NCBI GenBank assembly: GCA_052032335.1
Contig: JBPEWV010000161.1
Span: forward strand, 17,009-81,008
Length of the DNA stretch: 64,000 nucleotides
DNA from: Pleionea sp052032335
Lineage (GTDB): Bacteria > Pseudomonadota > Gammaproteobacteria > Enterobacterales > Kangiellaceae
Direction: 5' to 3'
The translations under genes were made by a program, and so were the position numbers. A model generated the notes under the pieces. It was not told where the DNA came from, ran no database searches, and worked only from the letters and a program-made list of their open reading frames with translations. This document shows positions 50,882 to 60,300 of this stretch, one piece after another. Each line of letters begins with the position of its first letter. Positions within the stretch are counted from its first letter, which is position 1.

Positions 50882-52567
50882 ATGTTAAAACTTGATTTCA
50901 ATGAACGCAGCGATTTCCCCGGCCAGTGGCTTGAATCGATTACACTGGATACCTCCAGCTTGTGGCGATATCCGGAGCGTGGACAATTGGAGAACAAGCT
51001 GGCCAAATACTTTTCGCTTTCACCCGAGCAGGTGTTTTGCAGCAATGGTGGTGACGAATCAATTTACTTGTTGATGCGATTGGTAAAAGAAGGCTGCCAA
51101 ATGATGGGTAATGAGCCCGCGAGCGGGAAATTAATTTTGCCTCTACCCGCTTTCAGTCAGTACACCTGGGGTATCAAAAGCTGGAATATCGAAACCATAG
51201 AAATCGCACCGCAAGACAATTTATCCATCGATATTTCGACCCTTAAAGTCGCCATTACTGACAACCCTGATTCCGTAGTGGTGTTAACCAGCCCAAATAA
51301 CCCGACCGGCGAAAGCATCGCAACCGAAACGTTGATTGAATTATTGCAACTGGCAGAAAACAATCAAAGCTGGGTCTTTCTTGATGAAGCCTACATCGAA
51401 TTCAGTACCGAAAAAAGTGCGGTCGAAATGCTGAGCCGATTCGATAACCTGGTGATTTTGCGAACCTTCTCTAAAGCTTATGGGCTGGCAGGCATTCGTC
51501 TTGGCTATCTGCTGGGCAACCCGCGTCTACTAAATGCATTTCGTGTTCGCGCCCTGCCCTTTAATGTACCGACGCCAAGTCTCGTTATCGCCGAGAATGC
51601 TTTGGAAGAGCAGGCGCAGAGCGACATGCAAAATTACACGCAACGCATCAAGCAAAATCGCCAGCAATTGAGCGATTGGTTTTCGTCTGTCGGTATTGAT
51701 ATTATTCCAGCTCAGGGCAATTTTGTTTTCCTAAACCTCAACCCACAACAGGCTACCTTGTTAACGCGCTTCCTGAAACGAAACAATATTCTGGTTCGGG
51801 CGTTTACCGAAAGTTATCTGGAAGGCTGTGTGCGCATTACCGTGCCTTATAACTTACAACCACTCATCGATTGTCTTGCAACAATATTCGATCCGGACTT
51901 AATTTGTTTCGATATGGACGGCGTTTTAATTGATACCTCGAACAGCTACGACAATGCCATCAAAGCGACCGTCAAAGAGTTTACCGGTGTTGATGTTAGC
52001 GAAAATGACATTAACGCCTTGCGCTCACAAGGTGGATTCAATAATGACTGGGTACTGTCTCAGGAATTGGTGCGCCAGAACGGAAAAGAAGTTGACCTCG
52101 ATACCATTACCCAATGCTTCCAGAGTTTTTATCTGGGGCAAAACAACGATGGATACATTAACAATGAAACCCTGTTGGTCAATCAAGCATTAACCGATGC
52201 CTTGAACAGTCGACAACAGTCCATCGCCATCGTCACAGGCCGTCCGGGTGATGAAGCAACGTTAGGCCAACAAAACCTGGGACAACAATTTGAGTATTGG
52301 AAACAGGCCAAACTCGTTAGCGATGACGACGTAACTAACAACAAACCCGACCCTGAAGGCATTTTAGGTCTAAAATCAAAACTTGGCGTGGGTAAAAGCT
52401 GGATGATTGGCGATACCCCCGATGATATTCAAGCCGCAACTGGCAGTGGCTCAATTGCAATTGGCATCGGCTATGAAAACCAGAGTGCCTTGCTAGACGC
52501 TGGCGCCGACCTGGTGATTGATAATGTCAATCAGCTCACCGCTCTTTTTACTCGAATAACAAAGTGA
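50882..52567 (+). CDS. hisC: Fusion: histidinol-phosphate aminotransferase (HisC) with a HAD phosphatase domain
   Basis: 561 residues, two domains. 1-335 is HisC, PLP-dependent: VVVLTSPNNPTGESI, VFLDEAYIEF, and the PLP lysine K198 in TFSKAYGLAGIRLGYL. From about 338 a HAD subfamily IA domain follows: motif I ICFDMDGVLIDTS (D344, D346), motif II IVTGRP (T452), motif III K488 in NNKPDPEG, motif IV MIGDTPDD (D511, D515). All HAD catalytic residues are present. The hisB gene next door is IGPD only, and no other histidinol-phosphatase is in the operon, so this domain is a good candidate for that missing step. HisC makes the substrate of that phosphatase. Confidence 0.88.
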   Translation: MLKLDFNERSDFPGQWLESITLDTSSLWRYPERGQLENKLAKYFSLSPEQVFCSNGGDESIYLLMRLVKEGCQMMGNEPASGKLILPLPAFSQYTWGIKSWNIETIEIAPQDNLSIDISTLKVAITDNPDSVVVLTSPNNPTGESIATETLIELLQLAENNQSWVFLDEAYIEFSTEKSAVEMLSRFDNLVILRTFSKAYGLAGIRLGYLLGNPRLLNAFRVRALPFNVPTPSLVIAENALEEQAQSDMQNYTQRIKQNRQQLSDWFSSVGIDIIPAQGNFVFLNLNPQQATLLTRFLKRNNILVRAFTESYLEGCVRITVPYNLQPLIDCLATIFDPDLICFDMDGVLIDTSNSYDNAIKATVKEFTGVDVSENDINALRSQGGFNNDWVLSQELVRQNGKEVDLDTITQCFQSFYLGQNNDGYINNETLLVNQALTDALNSRQQSIAIVTGRPGDEATLGQQNLGQQFEYWKQAKLVSDDDVTNNKPDPEGILGLKSKLGVGKSWMIGDTPDDIQAATGSGSIAIGIGYENQSALLDAGADLVIDNVNQLTALFTRITK

Positions 52568-52574
52568 TAGTGCA

Positions 52575-53165
52575 ATGACAGACTCTAACAACTCTATTAT
52601 TGAAATCGAACGTATTACCAAAGAAACCAATATAAAACTTCGGCTTGATGTTGATGGAAATCAAAGCTTAAAAATCGATACCGGGATAGGTTTTCTAGAT
52701 CACATGTTGACCGCATTATCCAGCCACGCGCGATGGGACCTGCAACTTACGGTAACCGGCGATTTGGAAGTCGATGATCACCACACGGTCGAAGACGTGG
52801 CCATTGTTCTCGGTCAGGCACTTGAAAAAGCATGGCGACAGCGAGGTAACATTCAACGCTACGGTCAACGTCTCTTACCCATGGATGAAGCACTCATTCT
52901 GTGTGCGGTCGATCTATCCGGTCGACCTTACTACGTCGGTGAGCTCGAGTTCACTCGTGAGACGATTGGCGGCATCAGTACAGAGATGTTCGAACACTTT
53001 TTTTACACCTTGGCAATGCAAGCAAAGATCACCTTGCATTTAAAGCCGATGACCTTTCGCAACAATCACCACTTGATCGAAGGTTGCTTTAAGGCGCTAG
53101 CCTACGCGTTTAAAGAAGCCTTGGTAAAAGCAGAAGGCGAAACGTCAACCAAGGGTATGCTTTAA
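52575..53165 (+). CDS. hisB: Imidazoleglycerol-phosphate dehydratase, monofunctional
   Basis: 196 residues, lacking the N-terminal phosphatase domain that enteric HisB carries. Mn-binding motifs: GFLDHMLTALSSHA, DDHHTVEDVAIVLG, MFEHFFYTLAM and NNHHLIEGCFKALAYAF. It starts 8 nt after the HisC/HAD stop. The missing phosphatase half is what makes the HAD domain of the preceding gene significant. Confidence 0.95.
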   Translation: MTDSNNSIIEIERITKETNIKLRLDVDGNQSLKIDTGIGFLDHMLTALSSHARWDLQLTVTGDLEVDDHHTVEDVAIVLGQALEKAWRQRGNIQRYGQRLLPMDEALILCAVDLSGRPYYVGELEFTRETIGGISTEMFEHFFYTLAMQAKITLHLKPMTFRNNHHLIEGCFKALAYAFKEALVKAEGETSTKGML

Positions 53166-53170
53166 ACCAG

Positions 53171-53198
53171 TTGCGAGTTGCGAGTTGCGAGTTGCGAG
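53171..53198. repeat. Four tandem copies of TTGCGAG
   Basis: Four exact 7-bp units lie between hisB and hisH, 28 nt upstream of the hisH ATG. It is non-coding and near the ribosome-binding region. Copy number may vary between strains. Confidence 0.9.
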
Positions 53199-53225
53199 TA
53201 ATCAAAATTTTAGAATGAAAGACTT

Positions 53226-53801
53226 ATGAACCAAGAAATTACAATTATTGATACTAAAGCGGGCAATTTGTTCAGCTTAAAAGCGAGTCTGGAAAGGATT
53301 GGAAAGTCCGTCACTATCGCCGCAACGCCAGACGACTTGCGTGGTGAGCAACTTGTGATCCCGGGTCAAGGACATTTTGGGACCGTAATGAAAAACCTGA
53401 ATCGATTCGGCTGGGTCGATTGTCTGAACAGTTGGCGCAAACAAAACAAGCCGATATTTGGCATATGTGTCGGCATGCAGATATTTTTTCAGGGCAGTCA
53501 GGAAGCGCCTAATGTCGATGGTCTGGGCTGGTTCGCCGGTCAAGCCGAAAAATTAAAATTTCCCAAACAACCCATGGTCGGATGGGCAAAAATACAATCC
53601 CGACAATTAATCGAAGGAACACCCTACTTTGTCAACAGCTACGCCATAAGAGAGTCTGAACAATGTATCGCTACAACCAACTACGGAGAAACATTCTGCG
53701 CCGCCGTCAAGGACAACAAGGTAGTTGGTTTTCAGTTTCATCCCGAAAAATCCAGTCAGTACGGCCAACGATTGATGGCTTCAGTGCTGAGCAATGGCTA
53801 A
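53226..53801 (+). CDS. hisH: Imidazole glycerol phosphate synthase, glutaminase subunit
   Basis: 191 residues, class I glutamine amidotransferase: VIPGQGHFG, nucleophile C81 in GICVGMQ, and H172/E174 in FQFHPEKS. The usual PHMGWN loop reads PMVGWA here, a mild variation. It supplies ammonia to HisF, encoded next. No strong ribosome site; the tandem repeat lies just upstream. Confidence 0.92.
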   Translation: MNQEITIIDTKAGNLFSLKASLERIGKSVTIAATPDDLRGEQLVIPGQGHFGTVMKNLNRFGWVDCLNSWRKQNKPIFGICVGMQIFFQGSQEAPNVDGLGWFAGQAEKLKFPKQPMVGWAKIQSRQLIEGTPYFVNSYAIRESEQCIATTNYGETFCAAVKDNKVVGFQFHPEKSSQYGQRLMASVLSNG

Positions 53802-53840
53802 CGAAACTGAACATCCGATTGAACGAATTAGAGAAAAGCT

Positions 53841-54611
53841 ATGACTGAAGTAACCAATCAACTAACCGCACGCATCATTCCTTGCCTTGACGTTGACAAT
53901 GGCCGCGTAGTGAAAGGGACCAACTTTGTAAATTTGCGCGATATGGGCGATCCGGTAGAGCTTGCCGTTCGTTACGAAGAACAAGGTGCCGATGAAATCG
54001 TTTTTTTGGACATTTCTGCAAGTGCAGAGAAACGACCAACCGCTTTAAAAAACGTGACAGAAATTGCAAAGAACTTAAGTATTCCATTTACCGTGGGCGG
54101 CGGATTAAAAACCATTAACGACGTGAAAGCTTTTTTAGATGCTGGTGCCGATAAGGTGGCTTTAAACACCACGGCCGTAACCAACCCAGATATCATTGAC
54201 CAAGTTGCTCTGGATTACGGCAGTCAGTGCGTTGTCGTGGCAGTCGATGTTAATCAGGAAGAAAGCGAACGAATTATTTACATTCACGGTGGACGTACCC
54301 GCGTCGACAAAAATTTCAATCACTGGGTCAAAGAAATTGAACAACGCGGTGCCGGAGAAATTCTATTAACCTGCATGCACAAAGATGGCACCGGTAGCGG
54401 ATTTGATAATCAGCTGACTGGTGACGTGGCGAAAAACAGTAAAATCCAGGTCATCGCCTCGGGCGGCGCGAAAAACGAACAACATTTTCTCGACGCGTTC
54501 AATGCCGGCGCCGATGCCTGCCTGGCGGCAGGAATGTTTCATAGCGGCGAATACACCATAGGCCAGGTTAAACAATTTTTAGCAGCCAATGGCGTACAGG
54601 TACGACTGTAA
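53841..54611 (+). CDS. hisF: Imidazole glycerol phosphate synthase, cyclase subunit
   Basis: 256 residues, TIM barrel: RIIPCLDVDNGRVVKG with D17, DEIVFLDISAS, FTVGGGL phosphate loop, VVVAVDVN with D135, EILLTCMHKDGTGSGFD and VIASGGA. Both catalytic Asp residues of HisF are present. It forms the synthase with HisH. It starts 39 nt after hisH. Confidence 0.95.
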   Translation: MTEVTNQLTARIIPCLDVDNGRVVKGTNFVNLRDMGDPVELAVRYEEQGADEIVFLDISASAEKRPTALKNVTEIAKNLSIPFTVGGGLKTINDVKAFLDAGADKVALNTTAVTNPDIIDQVALDYGSQCVVVAVDVNQEESERIIYIHGGRTRVDKNFNHWVKEIEQRGAGEILLTCMHKDGTGSGFDNQLTGDVAKNSKIQVIASGGAKNEQHFLDAFNAGADACLAAGMFHSGEYTIGQVKQFLAANGVQVRL

Positions 54612-54682
54612 TTATCACACGACTTATTCTTGAGTAGAGACTGAAAGTGGTCGAAATAGAATTTAAATAAAAAGGTAAAGCA

Positions 54683-55933
54683 ATGTTAATTCCATCAATT
54701 GATTTAATGGACGGCAAAGCGGTTCAGTTAAAGCAGGGCAAAGAAAAAGTACTCGAACGCGACGACGTGTTTGAACTGTTGGAGCAGTTTTCTTTGTACG
54801 GCGAAGTCGCCATTATTGATCTGGATGCCGCACTGGGCAAAGGCAGCAATGAAGATTTAATAATGCAGCTGCTGAAACGAAGACCTTGCCGGGTTGGCGG
54901 CGGTATCCGCGATCTTGAAACTGCACAAAAATACATTAAAGCCGGCGCCAGCAAAATAATTATCGGTACCAAATGTCGCGAAGACTGGGTCCAGAAATTA
55001 CCTCGGGAAAGTCTGATATTTGCCATCGATGCCAAGGGCGATTACTGGTCAACGTCTGGCTGGCAAGAAACCGAGTCAATTAAAGTCTTAGATTTAATAC
55101 CCGAGCTGGCTGAAAACTGTGCCGAGTTCCTATACACCCAAGTAGAAAAAGAAGGGTTGTTGCAAGGTCTCGACCGGGAAAGAATCGAAGGCGTTCTCAA
55201 AGCTTCAAAAGTGCCAGTGACCATTGCGGGTGGAATTTCGACACTCGACGACATCGAATGGTTTACCCAGTTCGGCGCCAACGGTCAAATTGGTATGTCG
55301 ATATATACCGGCTCACTGAACCTGAATGACTGTTTTTTGTCGCAATTAGACTTTAACAAAGCACCTTTAATTCCAACCATTGTGCAAGATGTCGAAACCA
55401 ATAAAGTACTCATGCTGGCCTATTCCAATCGTGACTCATTGACCCAGGCGTTGGAAAAACGTAAAGGCATTTATTGGAGTCGCAGCCGCGAGGGCTTGTG
55501 GGAAAAAGGATTAACTTCGGGCCATACTCAAGCGTTGGAGCAAGTCGACTTTGATTGCGATGGTGATACCCTGCTGTTCAAAGTAAAACAAACAGGAAGT
55601 GCTTGCCACTTTGATCGCTACAGTTGTTTTGCAACCGAGAAGAATGATTTTAGCTTCGCTCGACTGGAAAAATTACTGGCACAACGCCAAAAGACCCTGC
55701 CGGAAAAATCGTTTTCCACCCAGCTGTTTCAGTCAGCAAAACTTCGCGCTGAAAAAATTCGGGAAGAAGCCGACGAGCTAATCGAAGCAGAAAAGTTTGA
55801 AGAGGTGCGTTGGGAAGCCGCCGATTTGATTTTCTTTGCGCTCACCGATGCCTTGGCTAAAGGCGTATCGTTCCAAGACATTGAAAATGAATTACGCAGC
55901 CGATTTAACGACCGAGAATTAAAGTCGTCGTAA
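54683..55933 (+). CDS. hisA: Fusion: HisA isomerase with HisI cyclohydrolase and HisE pyrophosphatase
   Basis: 416 residues, three activities. HisA (about 1-225): PSIDLMDGKAVQLKQG with D7, CRVGGGIRD, FAIDAKGDYWSTSGW with D116, YTQVEKEGLLQGLD with T152. It keeps the Asp pair and Thr of HisA but reads EKEG where KDG is usual. HisI (about 230-320): YWSRSREGLWEKGLTSGHTQ, DCDGDTLL (D291-D295), ACHFDRYSCF (C308, C315). HisE (about 325-416): KIREEADELIEA and EAADLIFFAL. The order A-I-E in one chain covers steps 2, 3 and 4 of the pathway. No frameshift seen. HisIE fusion is common; HisA joined to it is unusual. Confidence 0.88.
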   Translation: MLIPSIDLMDGKAVQLKQGKEKVLERDDVFELLEQFSLYGEVAIIDLDAALGKGSNEDLIMQLLKRRPCRVGGGIRDLETAQKYIKAGASKIIIGTKCREDWVQKLPRESLIFAIDAKGDYWSTSGWQETESIKVLDLIPELAENCAEFLYTQVEKEGLLQGLDRERIEGVLKASKVPVTIAGGISTLDDIEWFTQFGANGQIGMSIYTGSLNLNDCFLSQLDFNKAPLIPTIVQDVETNKVLMLAYSNRDSLTQALEKRKGIYWSRSREGLWEKGLTSGHTQALEQVDFDCDGDTLLFKVKQTGSACHFDRYSCFATEKNDFSFARLEKLLAQRQKTLPEKSFSTQLFQSAKLRAEKIREEADELIEAEKFEEVRWEAADLIFFALTDALAKGVSFQDIENELRSRFNDRELKSS

Positions 55934-55968
55934 CGAGAACCGAATCACCACCGATAATAACTGACAAT

Positions 55969-57183
55969 ATGGACAACACCATGATAGTAAATGCCAGCGA
56001 ATGGGTTCGGCCTGCATTTGACAGTGACAGCGCCATTGAAACAAACGTTCGTAACATGCTGACCGACTGTCAGCGGCGAGGCGAAAAGGCCATCGACGAA
56101 TATTCATTAAAATTTGATGGCATCAAGCCTAAGACCATCGAGCTTAAACCTTTCGATGACTACACGCTGGATGCCGAGCTCAAAGTGGCGATTCGGCAGG
56201 CCGCCAAACGGATTAAACGCTTTGCCCGGTTTCAAAGTGAAACGCTGACCAGCCATCAGTTTAGCGACGACTGCGGTGAATTTGCCCAGGTCGTAACCCC
56301 CATCGAACGCGCTGGCTGTTATATTCCAGGCGGTCGTTTTCCATTAATTTCGACGGCGTTGATGACATTGATTCCGGCAAAAGTGGCCGGTTGCCCGTCG
56401 CGTGTGGCGGTGTCTCCGTCGGCGCACCCGGCTCTGCTGGCCGCAGCATCGCTAGCGGGCGCAACACAGTTCGTGCAAATCGGTGGTGTGCAAGCTATCG
56501 CCGCGCTCGCCATGGGTTACTCTTCGATTGAGCCTGTCGACATAATCGTTGGCCCAGGCAACGCCTACGTCAACGAAGCCAAGGCGCAATTGCAACGCAA
56601 GGTAAAAATTGATGGCCTGGCTGGCCCCAGCGAAATGCTCGCGTTGTGCGACGACAAACAACCCATCGAATGGCTCGCGTTAGACGCACTGGCCCAGTCA
56701 GAGCACGACCCTATGGCCTTATCGGTTCTGGTCAGCGACAGCAAGCGCTGGCTTGAACGGGTCGAAAGTTTTTTGCGCAGTGACGACAAATATCGTTCAT
56801 TAATCAACAATCAGCAAATCGCTCTGGTGCTGGCAGACAACGTCGAGCAGATGATTGCCGTTAGTGAATCGTTTGCGCCGGAACACCTGATGCTTTGTGA
56901 CAAGCGCATTACCTCTAAACAGTTAAGTCATTATGGCTCACTATTTGTCGGAGCAAACAGCGCCGTCGCCTTGGGCGATTATTGCTCCGGACCCAATCAC
57001 ACCTTACCCACCATTGGTTACGCCAGACAGTCAGGAGGATTAAACGTACAGTCGTTTTTGCGCATTCAAACCGTTCAGGCAATCAGTGACAGCGGACGCA
57101 GTGAACTGGCCAGACTCGCCATGCCCATCGCTCGCGAAGAAGGATTAAACTTTCATTTTGACAGTTTGAAGGTAAGGCTATAG
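55969..57183 (+). CDS. hisD: Histidinol dehydrogenase
   Basis: 404 residues (ATG 55981 is another possible start). It oxidises histidinol to histidine in two NAD-dependent steps. Seen: GGRFPLISTALMTLIPAKVAG, VDIIVGPGNAYVNEAK, zinc ligands Q243/H246 in AQSEHDPMA, catalytic E305/H306 in FAPEHL, D337 in LGDYCSGPNHTLPT and H396 near the C-terminus. Slightly shorter than most family members. It is last in the operon, not second as in E. coli. Confidence 0.94.
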   Translation: MDNTMIVNASEWVRPAFDSDSAIETNVRNMLTDCQRRGEKAIDEYSLKFDGIKPKTIELKPFDDYTLDAELKVAIRQAAKRIKRFARFQSETLTSHQFSDDCGEFAQVVTPIERAGCYIPGGRFPLISTALMTLIPAKVAGCPSRVAVSPSAHPALLAAASLAGATQFVQIGGVQAIAALAMGYSSIEPVDIIVGPGNAYVNEAKAQLQRKVKIDGLAGPSEMLALCDDKQPIEWLALDALAQSEHDPMALSVLVSDSKRWLERVESFLRSDDKYRSLINNQQIALVLADNVEQMIAVSESFAPEHLMLCDKRITSKQLSHYGSLFVGANSAVALGDYCSGPNHTLPTIGYARQSGGLNVQSFLRIQTVQAISDSGRSELARLAMPIAREEGLNFHFDSLKVRL

Positions 57184-57346
57184 CCCTTACTTTCTTTCAG
57201 AAGGTTGGCCACGACAGTAGGATTTATCGACTTTCGCGATGACGAAGTGCGCAATGATAACCATTTTCGACCGAAAACCGACACATCTGATTGATTTTTA
57301 AACAAAAAAGTTCGTTAAGTGGAAAGAATATCGAGCTGTACTAGTC

Positions 57347-57352
57347 TATAAT
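57347..57352 (+). promoter_or_regulatory. Perfect -10 hexamer upstream of the sensor gene
   Basis: TATAAT at 57347-57352 matches the consensus, but no good -35 lies 16-18 nt upstream. Predicted start of transcription near 57359, about 14 nt before the TTG start at 57373. Confidence 0.4.
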
Positions 57353-57372
57353 TTCCGAACAATATCTAAAGT

Positions 57373-60300
57373 TTGTCGAAAAGAAAGTCATCGCGGAGAT
57401 TGTTAGCTATTAAATTACCACCAAATAGCCTTCTACTATTGTTCCTGAGTGTTTTTTTGCTCTTTAGTAACGATGCCAAGGCCAATACTTCGAATAATCC
57501 GGAACTCATTGTCAATCGACTGCCGGAAAACACGCTGTATCGAGACGAGTTCATCAATCACATTACACCATTGTCCTCCGGATTTTTGCTCTTCTCTACC
57601 CAGTCAGGTGCACGTCTGTACGATGGATATCAGTTTATTCCATTGATCCCGCAGACAGAATCTTCTGACGATTCACCGATGAACGTTGCGGTGCATGCCT
57701 CGCTGGAAGACGCTGCTGGCAATATTTGGCTGGCAACGAATGCCGGTCTTTTCCAGTTGCCGAAAAGCAAAGCATCGTTAAAAAAGATTTCTTTCAGCAA
57801 TGCGCCCTCACTACTCAATACTGATATCAGAGAAATCACACAAAGTAATGATGGAATGCTGTGGCTTGGCACCTTAAATGGTGTCATTCGGCTTGATCCT
57901 AAATCCCTTGAGACTCAGGGTTACTGGTTAGAGGACCAGCAAGGTTCAAAAATTCCTTCCGGTAAGGTATTCACACTGCTGGCCCACAATAATAAAGTCT
58001 GGGTCGGAACCAACAATGGATTGTTCTTTATCGAGACAGATGACGCTACCAATTACACTTTACAAAGCAAACTTGATAAAGCCTACATCACATCAGCAAC
58101 CATTATCGACAACACAACACTCTGGTTTGGCGCCGATAATGCAGGGATCTATAAGCTGAACACCAAGTCCGGCGAAGTTATTTTACACGAACCCACTGAA
58201 CAGGAGCCCCTCAACCTCAAGTCCAAAAACGTCTGGTACATTTACAAAGCGCCATCAGGCCGAGTCTGGGTGTCTTACTGGAATGAGGGCGTGACCGTCT
58301 ACGACCTACAAACCAAAAAGCAATACAGTATTGAACATCGTTCCATCGATAAGAATGCCTTGCCCGGCAGTTCGGTTGAAATGATCACCAGTGATCACAC
58401 TGGAATGATTTGGATCGCTACCACAAACGGCGCTGCCAGTTTTAATCCTCAAACCATTTCTGTTCAACACTTACGCCACATTGTAGAAAACCGAAACAGT
58501 CTACAAATCGACAGTATTAACACCTTGGCTGAAGACGACTCACAAATAACCTGGATCGGCACCGCGATTGGTCTGGAACGCTGGGACCCGGTAACCAACA
58601 GCGTTCAAGCAATCACTACAAAATCAGAAAAAGGCAAACCAATTAACACCGGTGCCATATGGAAATTGCACAACATCAATTCAAATTATTTAATTCTAGC
58701 CAGCGATTTGGGCTTATTCCGGTTTAATAAAACGACGCATCAACTGACACGAATTTCGCCCGAGCTTCTGGCGCCTGTCTCGCATTACAGTCTCATCAAA
58801 CTCGACGGCGCTCAATATTTGGCAGCCAATAGCAGCGCAAAGATTTACTGGATTGACGGACTCACTTCGAATGCCAAACTGGTATTTGATGCCAGCCAGC
58901 ACTCAGCAACACAGCATATTGAATACATCAATACCATGTTGAAAGCGAATGACAGCTCTCTATGGTTTGGCAGTCCGACGGGAGTCTTTCATGTTACGTT
59001 CGAAAACGAGTTGTCCGGAGTAATCGACATATCGCAGCATTTAGACAACCATATTGTTCACGATCTAATCGAAGATTCTAGCGGAAATATATGGGTCGCA
59101 ACCGCTAACGGGGGCATTCAAATTATTCCCCAAAATAGTAGCAGTAAAATGCATCGGGAAATAGCTAGCCAACATGGTTTGCCCAGTAATAAAGTGCAAG
59201 ATCTGGTTTTATTCAACAACCAAATCTGGTTTTCAACTTTCCAGCACTTTGGTCGAATTGATTTGCAAAACTACAGTATTCAAACCTTTCCGCAAGTTAC
59301 AACCGACAGCTTGTCTTTCTTTGAAGATTGCAGCTTTAAAACCAAGCGAAATATTCTTTATTTTTGTGGATCCGAAGTGATTCGCTTTAATCCTGATAAT
59401 TTAAGCTACAAACGTCAACACTACCCGATAAAACTGACGGGTCTTGAACGAATGCATCGTTCAGACAAACGGTTTTATCCACTCGTTGACAATCCGTTTC
59501 TCGAATTCTACCCAGAAGACAGTTTATTAACTTTCCACTTCAGCCAACTCGACTTTTCGGCTTCGCGTCAGCATCAATACCAATACAAACTTGAAGGGTA
59601 CGACAAACAATGGCTCTCACCAGGTAGGGGTCACAGTGCCAGTTACACCTATCTACCACGAGGGAACTATCAGTTCAAAGTGCGCTCGACCAATCAAGTT
59701 GGCGAATGGTCTGAAGCAGAAACCATTTTGACCATGAAAGTCTATCCTCCGCTATGGAAAACCACATACGCCTACCTGCTTTATTTTACTTTAATTGCTT
59801 TAACTCTGTTTCTTATCTTTCGTTCTCGTCAGAAAAAACGCCATAAGGAACTGGCTGCCATGGCCGCCATTCGAAGAAGTGAAGAAAATCTGCGGGATGT
59901 ATTGTGGGGCAGTGGCGACCAATACTGGCGCTGGGATCTGCGCACCGACATCGTTTATCGCACCTCAAAACTGGAACTGAATGAACTTCCGAAAGAAGAA
60001 AGTTTTTATTGGCCCGAGCAATTCAGTAAAATACACCCGGATGACCAATCGTTTGTTAAAGAAATGATAGAGCTTCATTTAAACGGTCACCAAGAATACT
60101 ATGAAGCACAATTTCGTATACTGGCAAGTGATGATAAGACCTGGCATTGGGTTCTGTCTCGAGGCCGTATTGTCGAAAAAGATCACAATAACCAACCGAC
60201 GCTAGTTGCCGGAACCACCAAAGACATCAATGATCTCAAAGTCACCGAAGACAGACTTAGACACCTGGCCAATTTCGATCAGTTAACACAGCTTCCGAAT

